Shown: piece after piece, positions 8,871-17,864 of the stretch | Position numbering within the stretch: position 1 is the stretch's first letter | Layout: each line of letters starts with the position of its first letter | DNA from: Actinoplanes ianthinogenes | GTDB lineage: Bacteria; Actinomycetota; Actinomycetes; Mycobacteriales; Micromonosporaceae | DNA length: 64,000 nt | Direction of reading: 5' to 3' | NCBI RefSeq assembly: GCF_018324205.1 | Contig: NZ_AP023356.1 | Location: 1,488,001-1,552,000, forward strand | Notes under the pieces: model-generated | Told to the model about the DNA's origin: nothing | Database searches by the model: none | What the model saw: the letters and a program-made list of their open reading frames with translations, nothing else | Made by a program: the position numbers and the translations under genes

Positions 8871-9054
8871 CGCACGGTCCGCCGATCACTCCCGGTCAAT
8901 TCCACCCCGATTTCGTACGATCTCGTGCCCCACAACCGCACCAGCCCCGTCCCGTGGCCAAGCGCGCGGTGATCCCGGTGCCAGACCGCGAGGCCGCGCC
9001 GGGCGGAGCCCGCCAGGCCCGCCCACCCTCAGAAACTGCCGCGCCCCCAACCCC

Positions 9055-9432
9055 CAGCTGGCCCTGACCGCCCTATCCCAGCCCCCGATAGGGCCACCAG
9101 CACCAGCCCAACAAACCCAGCTGGACCTGACCGCCCTACCCCGCACACGGACAGGGCCACCAGCACCAGCCCAACAAACCCAGCTGGACCTGACCGCCCT
9201 ACCCCGCACACGGACAGGGCCATGAACGCCAGCCCGACAAACCCGGCTGGACCTGACCGCCCTATCCCGGACGCGGATAGGGCCATGAGCGCCAGCCCAA
9301 CAAACCCAGCTGGACCTGACCGCCCTATCCCGGACGCGGATAGGGCCGTGAGCGCCAGCCCGGCAAAGCTGGCTGGAGCTGGTGGCCCTTTCACGGGCGT
9401 GGATGGGGCGGTGAGCGCCAGCTGGGAGCGGA
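9055..9432. repeat. 63-bp tandem repeat array (six units) with internal hairpins
   Basis: Copies begin at 9055, 9118, 9181, 9244, 9307 and 9370, each exactly 63 bp; the last is degenerate. Each unit carries CAGCTGGACCTGACCGCCCT and, in the best units, GCCCTATCC-N7-GGATAGGGC (for example 9259-9283), a perfect 9-bp hairpin. It fills the 8871-9483 gap between two convergent genes, where I see no supported gene. Because 63 is divisible by 3, several frames stay open on both strands, but the predicted 21-residue repeats have no start context or known match. A structural or transcription-ending role is more likely than coding. The flanks 8871-9054 and 9433-9483 show nothing else. Confidence 0.85.
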
Positions 9433-9483
9433 GCGGCGGTAGGGAGCGGCGCTGCGGGTACATGGGGCGGAATAGAGGCCGGG

Positions 9484-10095
9484 TCAGGGTTGGTGGTCCT
9501 CGATGTCGAGTTCTACCAGCACGGTGACCAGGCGCTCGTCCAATGGGCGGACGATCTCCCGGCTCAGCTGCTGCGGATAGTGCACCCGGCGCCGGCTGCC
9601 GTAGACCCGCCGGATCACGTACGCCCCGCCGGCCTGCTCGGCGGGCACCGTCAGCTGCACCCGGTAGTCCTGCGCACGCCGCATGGCGGTCACGTCCGGC
9701 CAGCGCCGCACCCGGCGGATCCGCCCGGTCGCCTTGGTCTCGACATAGCCCCGGCGATACAGGTACAGCGCCCGCCGGGTCACGTTCCCGATCGCCTGCC
9801 GGCCCACGAAATAGGTGACCCCGGCACCGGCCAGGCCGACCGGCAGCAGGATCCACCACGCCGGCCGATGCGCGTCCGGCCCGGTCGGAACGAAGGCCGC
9901 GCCGAGCGCCAGCACCAGCGGATACACACCGAGCGCCAGGCAGTAGAACCAGAAGATCACGGCGTAGATGCGACTGTTCGGATGCCGGCAGACGGCGACC
10001 AGATCGCCCAGGCCGTCCAGGTCGGCACGGGACTCCACGAGGGACGGCACGGTCACCGCGGTGGACGGCTGTGCGGGCGGGTCGGCCACGGTCAC
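9484..10095 (-). CDS. Membrane protein of unknown function (two TM segments)
   Basis: About 203 residues if it starts at the GTG at 10095, which has GGAG six bases upstream. A longer frame would run into the neighbouring amidase gene. Two hydrophobic stretches (IYAVIFWFYCLALGVYPLVL and WWILLPVGLAGAGVTYFVG) are separated by a short loop with Asp and His. They are followed by a basic C-terminal cytoplasmic domain (RRALYLYRRGYVETKATGRI, then VIRRVYGSRRRVHYPQQLSR). No family is recognised; the layout resembles small bacterial PH-like membrane proteins. The stop lies just beyond the 63-bp repeat array. Confidence 0.6.
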   Translation of the reverse strand: MTVADPPAQPSTAVTVPSLVESRADLDGLGDLVAVCRHPNSRIYAVIFWFYCLALGVYPLVLALGAAFVPTGPDAHRPAWWILLPVGLAGAGVTYFVGRQAIGNVTRRALYLYRRGYVETKATGRIRRVRRWPDVTAMRRAQDYRVQLTVPAEQAGGAYVIRRVYGSRRRVHYPQQLSREIVRPLDERLVTVLVELDIEDHQP

Positions 10096-10195
10096 GGCGG
10101 GCTCCAGGCGACAGGCATCGACGGGACCTGATCCTATCCGGACGGCGCCAGGCTGACGCCGTACGGGAAAGGGATGTGACCGTGACCGGAAGCGG

Positions 10196-11596
10196 TCAGG
10201 AGCGCGGCCGGACCGGGGTGATCGGATCGAACGCGGCCTCGATGTCGCGGGCCGCGGCCAGCGCGATGTGCTCACCGTGCAGCCGGGCGATCACCTGAAC
10301 GCCCAGCGGCCTGCTCCCGGACAGCCCGGTCGGGACCGCGACCGCGGGCAGGCCGAGGAAGTTCGCGGTGACCAGCAGGCGGTGGGCGCGCCACAGGTCG
10401 GTGGCGGCGGCCGGGCCGGACAGGTCGAACCCGATCAGCGGCATCGGCTGGGTGGTGACCGGGCCGAGCACGATCGGGTACCGCGCGTGGAAGGCCCGCC
10501 ACGCCGCCGCGTGCACGAACCGCTCCGCCCAGGCGCCCTGATAGGCGGCCGAGGTGTCGAGCAGTGCGACGTCCACGATGTTGTCCCTGAAGTACTGGAC
10601 CGTGCCCGCCGAGAGCGGCCCGGGGAACACGCCCGGGGTGAGCAGCATCGGGGCGTTCTCGGTGGAGGAGAGCTGCCGCCAGAGGGTGGCGCACCGGTCG
10701 ACCGACGGCGGCTCCACCTCCTCGACCTCCCAGCCGGCCGCGGCCAGCGCCGACGCCGCCGCCCGGACCGATGCCGCGGCCTGCGGGTCGACGCCCCAGC
10801 CGGCCGGGTCGACGGTGACCGCGACCCGCCGCGGCCCGTCGTAACCGGACGGGTGCGCGACCGTGACGCTGAGCGGGTCGACGTCGTCGGCGCCGTGCAT
10901 CACGCCGAACAGCAGGTCGAGGTCGGCGACCCGGCGGGCGAGCGGGCCGTTCACCGCCATCGCCTGGAGGGAGAGCGGGAGCGGCTCGACCGCGCGGGTC
11001 GGTCCGGGCACCCGGCCGGCCGAGGGGCGCAGCGCGGTGATCCCGGCGGCGTGCGCGGGCAGCCGCAGTGAGCCGCCGTAGTCGTTGCCGAGACCGGCCG
11101 CGACCATGCCGGTGGCCACCGCGACCGCGTCGCCGCCGCTGGACCCGCCCGGCACCCGCGCCGGGTCCCACGGGTTGAGCGTGCGGCCGAACAGGTCGTT
11201 GTCGGTGTCCCAGCGCAGCCCGATGTCCGGCATGTTCCCCCGGGCGACCGGGATGGCACCGGCCGCGAGGAGCTTGTCGACGAAGGTGGCGTTGGCCGGC
11301 GGGATGTTGCCGGCCGCGAACGGCAGCCCGGAGGTGGACGCCGACCAGGTCAGGTCGATGTTCTCCTTGACCGAGATCGGCACCCCGGCGAGCGGGCCCG
11401 GGTCCTCGCCCGCGGCGATCCGCTCGTCGAGCGTCGCGGCGGCCTGCCGGGCCCGGTCGGCGAGGACCACGGTGACGGCGTTGACCTGCGGGTTCACCTC
11501 GCCGATCCGGGCCAGGTGGGCCTCCACCACGGCGGCCGCGGTGAACTTGCCGCTGCGCACCCCGTCGGCGATCTCGGTGGCGGTCAGGTTGTCCAT
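10196..11596 (-). CDS. Amidase (amidase-signature family)
   Basis: 466 residues from the ATG at 11596, chosen for a GAGGAG seven bases upstream. The Ser-cisSer-Lys machinery is visible: Lys in GVPISVKENIDL (about residue 80), the Gly/Ser-rich signature PGGSSGGDAVAVATGM, and GLGNDYGGSLRLPAHAAG with the nucleophile Ser. It should hydrolyse a carboxylic amide to acid and ammonia in the cytoplasm. It is the last gene of a DUF3237/CocE-type hydrolase/amidase operon, starting 11 bp after the previous stop. With the peptide-type importer next door, uptake and hydrolysis of an amide or short peptide is a reasonable reading. A Glu-tRNA amidotransferase subunit is unlikely, as GatB/GatC are absent. Confidence 0.88.
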   Translation of the reverse strand: MDNLTATEIADGVRSGKFTAAAVVEAHLARIGEVNPQVNAVTVVLADRARQAAATLDERIAAGEDPGPLAGVPISVKENIDLTWSASTSGLPFAAGNIPPANATFVDKLLAAGAIPVARGNMPDIGLRWDTDNDLFGRTLNPWDPARVPGGSSGGDAVAVATGMVAAGLGNDYGGSLRLPAHAAGITALRPSAGRVPGPTRAVEPLPLSLQAMAVNGPLARRVADLDLLFGVMHGADDVDPLSVTVAHPSGYDGPRRVAVTVDPAGWGVDPQAAASVRAAASALAAAGWEVEEVEPPSVDRCATLWRQLSSTENAPMLLTPGVFPGPLSAGTVQYFRDNIVDVALLDTSAAYQGAWAERFVHAAAWRAFHARYPIVLGPVTTQPMPLIGFDLSGPAAATDLWRAHRLLVTANFLGLPAVAVPTGLSGSRPLGVQVIARLHGEHIALAAARDIEAAFDPITPVRPRS

Positions 11597-11607
11597 GAAG
11601 GTGCTCC

Positions 11608-13263
11608 TCAAGCGGGAAGAACGGTGCAGGTCAGCCGCGTCTCGGCGAGCCGGATCCGCTGCTGGTTCGGGATGGTCTTGACGGCCAGCCAGCGGTGCTC
11701 GCCGGTGCCCGGCGCCGGGACGAACTCCGGCGCGTCGCTGCCGGCCAGGGTCAGCCGCAGCGCGTGTCCCGGGTTCAGCCGGTATCCGGTGTGCCCCAGG
11801 TCGACCGTGACCGGGAAGGCGTCGCCCGGCCGGATGACCGTCTGCTGTCCGCGGGCGATCAGCCGCACGCTGCCGTCCGGCGCGACGTCGAGCAGCCGCG
11901 CGAACACGTCCATCTCCGGCCCGTCCGAGCCGACGACGGCGTCCAGCGTGATCGGCCCGGCCAGGTCGAGCGGCGCGGTGACCGGCGCCGCGGTGAAGAC
12001 CAGCACGTCCGGGCGGTCGGCGGCGGCGCGCTCGTCGGGGTACTCGGCGAGGAACCCGAACGCGTCCCCGACCGGCGACGGGACCGGGTCGGCCGCGTCG
12101 TGCGTCCAGACCGCGGTCTCCGCGCGCCCGGGTTCGTCCGCCAGGACCCCACCGGGCGCGTCACCCACGGCCGCTCCGGCATCGACCGGATAAAACAGTT
12201 TCCGGTACGACGCAGGGGGCGGCCAGGCGACGTCGGAACGCAGTCCGGGGTCCCCGGAAGCGGCGAGCTGCCAGCGCACCCGCGGGATCTCCGTCGGCTC
12301 GCCGCGCAGGAACACGTCGAAGAACTCGATCGCCGGATCCAGGTACCGGGGCAGCGCCGCGTCCGAGTCGGCGGTCCTGACCAGCGGATCCAGCTCGAAG
12401 TGGCTGTGGTTCTCGTGGTCGATCGCCTCCAGGAGCAGGTACTCGTTCCGCGCCCAGGCCGGTTTACCGGCGATCTCCCGGTGGTCGGACCACTGCCACG
12501 GCGCGCAGTTGTCCCACCAGCCGATGGTCATCAGCACCGGCACGGCCGGGGCGTCGAACGGGCTGCCGGCCGGGAAGCGGCGCAGGCTGACCGGGTAGGG
12601 GAACCACAGGTCGTACGAGGCGGACCGGCTGCCGACCGTCTCGAAGAACTCCTCGACCTGGGCGGCGAGCGGCCGCCTGGTCCAGTCGATCTGCCAGTCC
12701 AGCATGTCCCGATCGTGGAACATGCTCAGCGGGTAGAACCGGTGGACGGACATCTCCACGTCGTGGGTGCGCTGCCCGGGCGCCGGGACCGGCAGCTCGC
12801 CGAGGCGGGTGCCGGTGACCCGGGGCGCCATGGCCCGCAGCGCCCGGTGCCCGGTGGAGGCGGCGGCCCACTGGGTGAACCCGTAGTACGAGTCGCCCCA
12901 CATCCCGACGACACCGTCCGACCAGGGCTGGTTCACGATCCAGTCGAGGGTGTCGTACCCGTCGTAGGCCTCGTTGACGAAGAGCAGCGTCTCGCCCTCG
13001 GAGCGGAACTTCCCGCGCACGTCCTGGACGACCATGGTGTAGCCACGCGCGGTGAAGTAGGCCGCGACCCGGGGCATGAAGGTGTACTCGCCGCACTTGT
13101 CGTAGGGCAGTCGAGTGAGCACTACAGGGCCGGGCATTTTGTCCGGATTTTTCGGTAAATAGACGTCCGTGGCGAGCCGCACACCGTCCCGCATCCGGAC
13201 CATGTACTGGGTGGCGGCCGGAGAGATCGGGCCGGGCCCGGTCCGCTGCACTTCGAGCGTCAT
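11608..13263 (-). CDS. CocE/NonD-family hydrolase (X-Pro dipeptidyl-peptidase S15-like)
   Basis: 551 residues. The N-terminal alpha/beta-hydrolase domain begins MVRMRDGVRLATDVYLP and contains the nucleophile motif GMWGDSYYGFTQW (GxSxxG type). The acid is probably in IGWWDNCAPWQ and the His in AIDHENHSHFE. The C-terminal jelly-roll (from about residue 330, ending in PNQQRIRLAETRLTCTVLP) is typical of this family. Relatives cleave esters (cocaine esterase), acyl-amide bonds, or Xaa-Pro dipeptides. The ATG at 13263 shares one base with the DUF3237 stop (TGATG), so the two are coupled. No signal peptide, hence cytoplasmic. Confidence 0.87.
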   Translation of the reverse strand: MTLEVQRTGPGPISPAATQYMVRMRDGVRLATDVYLPKNPDKMPGPVVLTRLPYDKCGEYTFMPRVAAYFTARGYTMVVQDVRGKFRSEGETLLFVNEAYDGYDTLDWIVNQPWSDGVVGMWGDSYYGFTQWAAASTGHRALRAMAPRVTGTRLGELPVPAPGQRTHDVEMSVHRFYPLSMFHDRDMLDWQIDWTRRPLAAQVEEFFETVGSRSASYDLWFPYPVSLRRFPAGSPFDAPAVPVLMTIGWWDNCAPWQWSDHREIAGKPAWARNEYLLLEAIDHENHSHFELDPLVRTADSDAALPRYLDPAIEFFDVFLRGEPTEIPRVRWQLAASGDPGLRSDVAWPPPASYRKLFYPVDAGAAVGDAPGGVLADEPGRAETAVWTHDAADPVPSPVGDAFGFLAEYPDERAAADRPDVLVFTAAPVTAPLDLAGPITLDAVVGSDGPEMDVFARLLDVAPDGSVRLIARGQQTVIRPGDAFPVTVDLGHTGYRLNPGHALRLTLAGSDAPEFVPAPGTGEHRWLAVKTIPNQQRIRLAETRLTCTVLPA

Positions 13264-13727
13264 CAGAGCACCTCGAAGAAACGGATGCAGACCCGGCCAC
13301 GCTCGCCTCGGGCCAGCCCGACGAAGACGGACGACGCCAGCCACCGGTGCGCCGGGGCGTCGGTGCTGAAGATCGGGCTGGTGCGGTAGTAGTACTCGGT
13401 CTCCGGGAGGTCCTCCCCCGCCTCGACCCGCGCCTCGACCTCCGGTGCCGCCCGCCAGAAGCCCCGGTTGCGGATGTCGATCACGGTGCCGTCGTCGGCC
13501 TCCAGCAGGTACCGCGCGTCCAGCTCGGTGACCTGCCCGCGGGTGGTCGACCAGTCCCCGCCGCCGGCCAGCACCCGGCCGGTGAGCCGCGGGCCGGACA
13601 CCGTGCCGCCGGTGATCGGGGTGAACATCAGGACCTCGTCCGGCCCCCGGCCGACGTGCCGGGTCTCGGCCACGTCGACCCGCGCCTCGAAGGCGAACAC
13701 CAGCCGGGGATCGGGAAGTTCAGACAT
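13263..13727 (-). CDS. DUF3237 (UPF0311) family protein
   Basis: 154 residues starting MSELPDPRLVFAFEARVDVA. The family's marks are visible: an opening beta-strand with EARVDVAETRHVG, GGTVSGPRLTGRVLAGGGDW, LDARYLLEADDGTVIDIRNRG, and the ending YYRTSPIFSTDAPAHRWLASSVFVG. It should be a single-domain beta-barrel. The biochemical role of DUF3237 is not established; members often sit with hydrolases and TetR regulators, as here. It is the first gene of the operon, divergent from the TetR gene at 13800. Confidence 0.85.
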   Translation of the reverse strand: MSELPDPRLVFAFEARVDVAETRHVGRGPDEVLMFTPITGGTVSGPRLTGRVLAGGGDWSTTRGQVTELDARYLLEADDGTVIDIRNRGFWRAAPEVEARVEAGEDLPETEYYYRTSPIFSTDAPAHRWLASSVFVGLARGERGRVCIRFFEVL

Positions 13728-13752
13728 GCCGGGTCCTCGTTTTCTTTTCGGA

Positions 13753-13761
13753 ATTGACAAT
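13753..13761. promoter_or_regulatory. ATTGACAAT element in the DUF3237/TetR divergent promoter
   Basis: The 72-bp gap between the divergent DUF3237 operon and TetR gene contains ATTGACAATCTATTACG, an AT-rich island in GC-rich DNA. A close relative (ATTGACAATTTACTGC on the minus strand, core at 19622-19630) lies upstream of the ABC importer operon. Each contains a TTGACA -35-like hexamer. It may be a shared promoter or TetR operator; no clear dyad symmetry is seen. Confidence 0.35.
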
Positions 13762-13799
13762 CTATTACGCTGTAGGCACTGACGACGGAGGGAGCGGCG

Positions 13800-14390
13800 A
13801 TGGGCCGGCCGAGCATGGCGGCGGAGCGGACCGAGCAGATCATGCGGGCCACCGCGCGCTGCCTCCAGAAGAACGGCCTGGCCGGCACGACCCTGGAGCG
13901 GGTCGCCGAGGAGTCCGGGCTCAGCCGCAGCCACGTCCGGCACTACGTCGGCAACCGCGACGACCTGCTGCGCCGGTTCGCCGACTGGCTCTACACCGGG
14001 TACGAGGCCGAGTTCATCGGCAAGATCGCCGGGGCGGAGACCCGGGAGAAGCTGCCGTTCACGATGGACTATCTGTTCAGCAGCGGCTTCCTGCCGATCA
14101 GCGACGACGACGCGGTGATCCGCGAGCTGATCACCGCGGGGATCGCCGACGAGCGGATCCGGGCCACCCTCCAGACCCACTACAACCAGGCGATCCAGGC
14201 GGTCGAGGACGCCCTCGCCGCGGAGTACCCGGCCGCCTCGCCGGGCGGCCGCCGCTCGGTGGCGTACGGGCTGTGGTGCCTGGCGATGGGTAACTCGATG
14301 ATGGCCGAGCTCCAGCTGCCGGTCGCCTCCGGCGGGCTGGTCCGGACCGCCGCCGAGTCGCTGCTGGAACGGCTCACCCCGCACGACTGA
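13800..14390 (+). CDS. TetR/AcrR-family transcriptional regulator
   Basis: 196 residues, starting at an ATG seven bases after GGAGGGAG. The N-terminal helix-turn-helix is clear (IMRATARCLQKNGLAGTTLE, then RVAEESGLSRSHVRHYVGNR). The C-terminal ligand domain is helical and contains RRSVAYGLWCLAMGNSMMA. It is divergent from the DUF3237/CocE-type hydrolase/amidase operon and convergent, 28 bp apart, with the ABC importer operon. It is the natural candidate to repress the hydrolase operon and perhaps the importer. Confidence 0.88.
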   Translation: MGRPSMAAERTEQIMRATARCLQKNGLAGTTLERVAEESGLSRSHVRHYVGNRDDLLRRFADWLYTGYEAEFIGKIAGAETREKLPFTMDYLFSSGFLPISDDDAVIRELITAGIADERIRATLQTHYNQAIQAVEDALAAEYPAASPGGRRSVAYGLWCLAMGNSMMAELQLPVASGGLVRTAAESLLERLTPHD

Positions 14391-14418
14391 CTCCCCGGCC
14401 GGACGTTTTCGACAAGGC

Positions 14419-15159
14419 TCAGCCGGCACGACCGGCTCCCCGGGCCGGCACCCAGCCGGGGCGCGGAACCGACTGGATGAGCTTGCGGGTGTAAGCCTCG
14501 GCCGGCGAGTCCAGCACCCGCTCCACCCTGCCCGACTCGACCACCCGCCCGCGGTGCATCACCACCACGTCCTCGCAGACGTGCCGGACCACGGACAGGT
14601 CGTGCGTGATGAACAGGTAGGCGATGCCGGTGGCGGCCCGGGCGTCGACCAGCAGGTTGAGGATCTGCGCCTGGATCGAGACGTCCAGGGCGGCGACGGC
14701 CTCGTCGAGCACCAGGAGCCTCGGATTCGCGGCCAGCGCCCGGGCGATCGCCACCCGCTGCCGCTGACCGCCGGAGAGTGCCCGCGGCAGAGCCGCGCCG
14801 TGCCGCTCGTCGAGTCCGACGAGCGCCAGGAGTTCCGCTGTCCGGATTTTTCGCTCGGCCTTCGGTGAAGCCGTGTGGTGCGCGACCACCTCGTCGAGAC
14901 AGCTCGCCACGGTCTGCCGCCGGTCCAGGGACTGATAGGGATCCTGGAAGACCATCTGGACGACACCCCGCTCGACGGTGACGGTCCCCGACGTGGCGCG
15001 CTCCAGTCCGGTGATGATCCGGGCGCACGTGGTCTTGCCGGAACCGGACTCCCCCACCACCGCCAGCGACCCGCCGTCCGGCACCTCGAAGCTGACGCCG
15101 TCCACCGCGACGAAACCGCCCTTGAAGACTTTGCGCAGGTCACGCACCTCAAGCACCAT
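14419..15159 (-). CDS. ABC transporter ATP-binding protein, oligopeptide/dipeptide type (OppF-like)
   Basis: 246 residues with Walker A GESGSGKTT, Q-loop VFQDPYQSLD, signature LSGGQRQR, Walker B LLVLDEAVAALD and the switch His in FITHDLSVVRH. The Walker B extension reads DEAVAALD rather than the usual DEPVSALD; the catalytic Glu is kept. It is the last gene of the five-gene importer operon and overlaps the end of the other ATPase gene by 11 bp. It should form the NBD heterodimer with that protein and power uptake. Confidence 0.9.
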   Translation of the reverse strand: MVLEVRDLRKVFKGGFVAVDGVSFEVPDGGSLAVVGESGSGKTTCARIITGLERATSGTVTVERGVVQMVFQDPYQSLDRRQTVASCLDEVVAHHTASPKAERKIRTAELLALVGLDERHGAALPRALSGGQRQRVAIARALAANPRLLVLDEAVAALDVSIQAQILNLLVDARAATGIAYLFITHDLSVVRHVCEDVVVMHRGRVVESGRVERVLDSPAEAYTRKLIQSVPRPGWVPARGAGRAG

Positions 15160-16105
15160 GCGGGGACTCCTCCAGCAGGTGACAGGCGGCCGACCCGGAA
15201 TCGACGGGACGGAGCACCGGTCGTACCGAAAAGCAGTTGGCGGTCGCATGCCCGCAGCGATCGGCGAAGACGCAGCCGGCCGGGGCGTCGAAGGCGGCCT
15301 GCGGCGTGCCGGGGACCGTTTCCAGGCGGGCGCCCGGCGGGACGGCGCCCGGGCGCGACCGCAGCAGCGCCCGGGTGTACGGGTGCCGGGCGTCCTCGTG
15401 CAGCCGGGCGGCGGGCAGAATCTCGACGATCTCGCCGGCATACATCACCGCGATCCGGTCGCAGACCGCCGCGGCCAGCTCCAGGTCGTGCGAGATGAAC
15501 AGCAGCGCGGTCCCCCGCTTGTGCCGCTGCTCGTCGAGGATCGCCACCACCTCCTCCTGGGTGGTCACGTCGAGCGCGGTGGTCGGCTCGTCGGCCAGGA
15601 TCAGCTTCGGCTCGGTGGCCAGCGCCGCCGCGATCACCACGCGTTGCAGCAGCCCGCCGGAGAGCTCGTGCGGGCGCTGCCGCATCCGCCGGTCGATGTG
15701 GTCGACGCCCACGTCGGCGAGCAGCCCGGCCGCCCGCTGTCGCGCCTGCGCCTTGGAAACACCCTGGTCACGCAGCACTTCGGTGAGGAAGTCGCCGATC
15801 GTGCGGACCGGGTTGACGGTGGCCCGCGGGTCCTGGAAGACCATGGCGACGTCCCGGGAGCGGAGGTTGCGGAGAGCGGCCTCGTCGAGCTTGCCGATCT
15901 CCGCGCCCAGCAGCCTGATCGTCCCGCCCGCCGCCGCGCCCGCGGGCAGCATGCGCAGCACCGACTTCACGGTCATCGACTTGCCCGAGCCGGACTCGCC
16001 GACCAGGCCGACCGCCTCACCCGTGGCCACCGTCAGGGTGACCTCGCGGAGGATCGGCCGGTTGCCGATCGTCACGCGCAGCCGGTCGAACTCGAGCACG
16101 GTCAT
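15149..16105 (-). CDS. ABC transporter ATP-binding protein, oligopeptide/dipeptide type (OppD-like)
   Basis: 318 residues. Walker A GESGSGKSM, Q-loop VFQDPRATVNPVRTIG, signature LSGGLLQR and Walker B LILADEPTTALD are present. The C-terminal extension has the four-cysteine motif of the Opp/Dpp ATPases (CVFADRCGHATANCFSVRP, then ACHL), which holds an Fe-S cluster in this family. The ATG overlaps the preceding permease stop (ATGA). With the OppF-like partner it energises the two permeases. Confidence 0.9.
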   Translation of the reverse strand: MTVLEFDRLRVTIGNRPILREVTLTVATGEAVGLVGESGSGKSMTVKSVLRMLPAGAAAGGTIRLLGAEIGKLDEAALRNLRSRDVAMVFQDPRATVNPVRTIGDFLTEVLRDQGVSKAQARQRAAGLLADVGVDHIDRRMRQRPHELSGGLLQRVVIAAALATEPKLILADEPTTALDVTTQEEVVAILDEQRHKRGTALLFISHDLELAAAVCDRIAVMYAGEIVEILPAARLHEDARHPYTRALLRSRPGAVPPGARLETVPGTPQAAFDAPAGCVFADRCGHATANCFSVRPVLRPVDSGSAACHLLEESPHGA

Positions 16106-16932
16106 CGGACATCGCCGCCGAAACGGGCGGCCAGTCGCTCGGCGACCACGGTGAACGCCACCACGGTGAGCACCACGGCGACGGCGGCCTCGATGGACTG
16201 TTGCGGGTGACCCGCCAGGATGGACGGCTGACCGTTCGCGATCATCAGGCCCCAGTCGGCGGCCGGGGGCTGCCGGCCGAGGCCGAGGAAGGCGATCGAG
16301 GCGAGGTCGATCATGGCGTACCCGAAACCGATCGCGGCCTGGACCACCAGCAGCGGCGCCAGGTTCGGCAGCAGATGCCGCAGGCAGATGTGCCAGCCGG
16401 AGAAGCCCTGCACGCGCAGCGCCTCGATGTACGGCAGGTTCCGCTCGCGCAGCGCCGCGGCCCGCATCACCCGGGCGATCATCGGCACGAAGGCCAGGGA
16501 GAGCGCCACCACCGGGGCGACGAACCCGGCCCCGAAGATCGCCGCCACGGTGATCGCCAGGACCAGTCCGGGGAAGGCGAACAGGATGTCCAGCGCCCGG
16601 GAGACGGCGGCGTCGAACCAGCCGCCGAACCAGGCGGCGCTGACCGCGAGCAGGGTGCCCGCGGCGCCGGCCGCGAGGACCACGATCAAGGGGCCGGCGA
16701 GGCTGGCCCGAGTGCCGATGATGAGCCGGGAGAGGAGGTCCCGGCCCAGGTCGTCGGTGCCCAGCGGGTGCTCGCCGCTGAACGGGGCGTAGGCGTTCAG
16801 GGGATCGACCGCGTGAGGGTCGTGCGGGGTGATCCACGGTGCCACGATCGCGATGAGCACGACCAGAGCGCAGAAGCCAGGCGCGAAAAATCTGATTTTC
16901 CCGAAATATCGTGGCATGGGGATGACTGTCAT
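16102..16932 (-). CDS. ABC transporter permease, DppC/OppC-like
   Basis: 276 residues with an N-terminal TM (FAPGFCALVVLIAIVAPWIT) and a loop with the OppC-type motif HPLGTDDLGRDLLSR. Four or five more TM helices surround the EAA-type cytoplasmic loop (RNLPYIEALRVQGFSGWHIC). It forms the channel with the OppB-like permease. It overlaps both neighbours by ATGA, so stoichiometry is probably set by translational coupling. Confidence 0.9.
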   Translation of the reverse strand: MTVIPMPRYFGKIRFFAPGFCALVVLIAIVAPWITPHDPHAVDPLNAYAPFSGEHPLGTDDLGRDLLSRLIIGTRASLAGPLIVVLAAGAAGTLLAVSAAWFGGWFDAAVSRALDILFAFPGLVLAITVAAIFGAGFVAPVVALSLAFVPMIARVMRAAALRERNLPYIEALRVQGFSGWHICLRHLLPNLAPLLVVQAAIGFGYAMIDLASIAFLGLGRQPPAADWGLMIANGQPSILAGHPQQSIEAAVAVVLTVVAFTVVAERLAARFGGDVR

Positions 16933-17864
16933 GCCTTCACCAACCGGGGGTCGAGGGCGGCGTTCAGCAAGTCGACCAGCACGTTCACCACGACGAACGC
17001 CGTGACCAGCAGCAACGAGAGCACCTGCACCACCACGAGGTCCTGCCGGGCCGCGCTCTGCACCAGTAGCGACCCGAGCCCGCTCACGCCGAACGCCTGC
17101 TCCGCCACCGCCGTCCCGGCGAACAGCCCGGCCACCGTCACCCCGGAGACCGCCAGGATCGGCGGCGCCGCGTTGCGCAGCACGTGCCGCCGCAGCACCG
17201 CCCACCGCGGCACACCCCGGGCCCGGGCCGCCGCCACGTGGTCGGCGGCGAGCTCGGCCCGCACCTCGGTGCGGGTGATCCGGCTGACGTAGGCCAGATA
17301 GCCACCGCTGAGCGCGAGCGCCGGCAGCGTCAGGTGGTAGATCTCGTCCCCGAACCCGTCGCCCGAGCCGAACACCGGGAACCAGGCCAGCCTGGTGGCG
17401 AAGATCCAGATCAGCAGGATGGCCGCCACGAAGGCGGGCGCCGCCATCAGGACCGTGGTGCCGGCCGTCAGGGCGCCGTCGACCACCTTGCCGCCGGCTC
17501 CGGCGAGGACGCCGAGGGCCACCCCGAGGACCAGGATCAGGACCGAGGCGTACGCCACCAGCAGCGCCGTGGTGCCGATCCGCGCGCCGATCAGCGTGGT
17601 GACCGGCACCTTCAGCACCATCGAGGTGCCCGGGTCCCCGCTGAGCAGCCCGGACACCCAGTGCCAGTACTGCGCCCAGAACGGCTCGTCCAGGTGGTAC
17701 TGCGCCCGGATCGCCGCCATCGTCGCCGGGGTGACCTCGTGCCCGCCCGCCAGGATGCTCGCCGGGTCCCCGGGCGCCAGGTACAGCGCTCCGAAGATCA
17801 CCACGCTGGCCACCACGACGGTGCCCAGCATGGCGGCGACCTTGCGGGCGACGAACCCGATCAT
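16929..17864 (-). CDS. ABC transporter permease, DppB/OppB-like
   Basis: 311 residues starting MIGFVARKVAAMLGTVVVAS, the usual OppB first helix. The extracytoplasmic loop follows (YLAPGDPASILAGGHEVTPA), then five further TM helices and the EAA loop (DHVAAARARGVPRWAVLRRH). The start overlaps the binding-protein stop by ATGA and the end overlaps the OppC-like gene in the same way. Substrate is set by the binding protein. Confidence 0.9.
   Translation of the reverse strand: MIGFVARKVAAMLGTVVVASVVIFGALYLAPGDPASILAGGHEVTPATMAAIRAQYHLDEPFWAQYWHWVSGLLSGDPGTSMVLKVPVTTLIGARIGTTALLVAYASVLILVLGVALGVLAGAGGKVVDGALTAGTTVLMAAPAFVAAILLIWIFATRLAWFPVFGSGDGFGDEIYHLTLPALALSGGYLAYVSRITRTEVRAELAADHVAAARARGVPRWAVLRRHVLRNAAPPILAVSGVTVAGLFAGTAVAEQAFGVSGLGSLLVQSAARQDLVVVQVLSLLLVTAFVVVNVLVDLLNAALDPRLVKA

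Noticed and set aside
9055..9432. 21-residue repeat protein encoded by the 63-bp array
   Set aside because: Frames stay open on both strands only because 63 is a multiple of 3; no RBS, start or known motif supports a gene.
10096..10275. Longer N-terminus for the membrane protein at 9484
   Set aside because: The upstream frame runs into the amidase gene and translates to Arg/Pro-rich sequence; the GTG at 10095 has a proper GGAG.
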